Assembly (NCBI GenBank): GCA_934717895.1
Contig: CAKUZO010000044.1
Location: forward strand, 1 to 14,207
Source of the DNA: an uncultured Candidatus Melainabacteria bacterium
GTDB taxonomy: Bacteria > Cyanobacteriota > Vampirovibrionia > Gastranaerophilales > Gastranaerophilaceae
Reading direction: 5' to 3'
Length of the DNA: 14,207 nucleotides
The position numbers were made by a program, and so were the translations under genes. This document shows, one piece after another, positions 13,627 to 14,207 of the stretch. The number at the start of each line of letters is the position of its first letter. Within the stretch, counting starts at the first letter, position 1. The notes beneath the pieces were generated by a model, which saw only the letters and a program-made list of their open reading frames with translations, made no database searches and was not told the origin of the DNA.

Positions 13627-14207
13627 ATGAAAAGATGTAAAAGAATGTTTCGGGGGGGGGGCAACCTCGGAGATGTTAGTTTAGGGGCTAAGAAATCTGC
13701 ATTTACTCTTGCGGAAGTCTTAATCACCCTCGGCATAATCGGTGTTGTTGCGGCGATTACGTTGCCTGTTTTGTTGAGCAATGTTGATCAAAAGGTTAAG
13801 GCGGAACGCGTTACGAATATTAAACAAAAACTCAGCAAGGTTACTGACAAAATGGCTGTGCAGAGTGGTCTTATGGGCTATGACAGCACAGATGCCTTTG
13901 TAAAAGAGATGCAGCGACACATGAAAATCGCCAAAGTCTGTGACAATGCCCATCTTGCTGATTGTTGGCCTTCAAAAGAGGTTGCTTTGGACGATGCGGG
14001 TAAAACTTGGGAAATTTCAAAAACAAAGACTGCCAAGACTTTGAAGGTGGCAAAAGCTGACGGAGATGACTGGTCAGATACAGTCGGAATTGTGACGGGT
14101 GACGGTACGGCAATGATTTTGAGCTACAACAAAGGCTGTACTTTTGACGTTGATAAAGAAGGATTAAAATCCGGCGATAGTAAGGGTTCAATTTCGAATT
14201 CTTTAAA
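13627..14207 (+). CDS. Type IV pilin-like (type II pseudopilin-like) protein, 5' part
   Basis: Open to the window end, 193 residues visible. The leader MKRCKRMFRGGGNLGDVSLG continues to a type III signal AKKSA|FTLAEVLITLGIIGVVAAITLP (cleavage expected after A25, Glu30 at mature position +5). Position -1 is Ala instead of the usual Gly. The hydrophobic helix (26-50) is both membrane anchor and filament core. The mature part has a Lys-rich amphipathic helix (54-80) followed by a soluble domain with cysteines C105, C113 and C171 and a DCW motif that may form a disulfide. It is assembled or exported by a type IV pilus/type II secretion machinery encoded elsewhere. The frame of the leader is confirmed by 13627 and the signal being in the same phase through ten consecutive G. 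The start could be ATG 13627 or ATG 13645; the first is better placed relative to AGAAAGAGAG. Exact role (adhesin, pilus subunit, secreted protein) is unknown. Confidence 0.85.
   Translation, partial: MKRCKRMFRGGGNLGDVSLGAKKSAFTLAEVLITLGIIGVVAAITLPVLLSNVDQKVKAERVTNIKQKLSKVTDKMAVQSGLMGYDSTDAFVKEMQRHMKIAKVCDNAHLADCWPSKEVALDDAGKTWEISKTKTAKTLKVAKADGDDWSDTVGIVTGDGTAMILSYNKGCTFDVDKEGLKSGDSKGSISNSL
13652..13661 (+). repeat. Ten-G homopolymer inside the pilin-like leader
   Basis: Ten consecutive G within CGG GGG GGG GGC (Arg-Gly-Gly-Gly), nine codons into the gene. With nine G the frame ends at TAG after about 18 codons; with eleven G it ends at TAG after about 17 codons, both before the membrane helix. 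At this length it is the only such tract in the window. Confidence 0.9.

Noticed and set aside
13521..14191. Three minus-strand open frames opposite the pilin-like gene
   Set aside because: They have no ribosome binding sites or recognisable motifs and are antisense to a clear type III signal peptide gene.

Overview
The window is AT-rich and gene-dense, with 14 protein-coding genes, two of them cut by the window edges. The terminal pilin-like gene carries a type III signal of the form FTLAEVLITLGIIGVVAAITLP. Together with the small genome style (overlapping genes, low GC, several lineage-only proteins), that form is typical of the non-photosynthetic cyanobacterial relatives of the gut (Gastranaerophilales / Melainabacteria / Vampirovibrionia). 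This assignment is an inference from protein style, not proven by a marker gene. No rRNA, tRNA, CRISPR array, transposase or phage gene was seen.

Layout. (1) 1-1062 (+): 3' part of a DHA2/EmrB-type drug efflux transporter. (2) 1102-4600 (+): nadD, yqeK and a 772-residue protein that looks like a HerA-type ATPase without a P-loop, followed by a very acidic linker and a UvrD-type C-terminal cap. nadD has a strong promoter whose predicted transcript would start at its ATG. (3) 6425-4592 (-): def, fmt and aroH, a tightly packed operon. def and fmt form the N-formyl-methionine cycle; aroH starts at GTG and makes prephenate. (4) 6569-7246 (+): an unrecognised, coiled-coil-rich orphan. (5) 10200-7239 (-): a PurD-fold protein with an eroded ATP-grasp site, a DnaJ/CbpA hybrid with half a zinc finger, and queE. 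(6) 10282-10974 (+): an unknown protein with two C-terminal membrane helices, divergent from the previous group and ended by a perfect 14-bp stem that can terminate both strands. (7) 11425-11051 (-): a small unknown basic protein. (8) 11632-13389 (+): a short DXS-like thiamine-diphosphate enzyme with three substrate-pocket substitutions. (9) 13388-13531: an intergenic repeat island with inverted-repeat ends. (10) 13627-14207 (+): a type IV pilin-like protein with a run of ten G in its leader, cut by the window end.

Most of the window is housekeeping (NAD synthesis, translation initiation, chorismate metabolism, queuosine precursor, chaperone). The points of interest are conserved folds with changed active sites (PurD-like, DXS-like, HerA-like), the half-zinc-finger DnaJ, two or three starts that look leaderless, and the poly-G tract, where a change of one base in either direction would truncate the pilin-like protein before its membrane helix.
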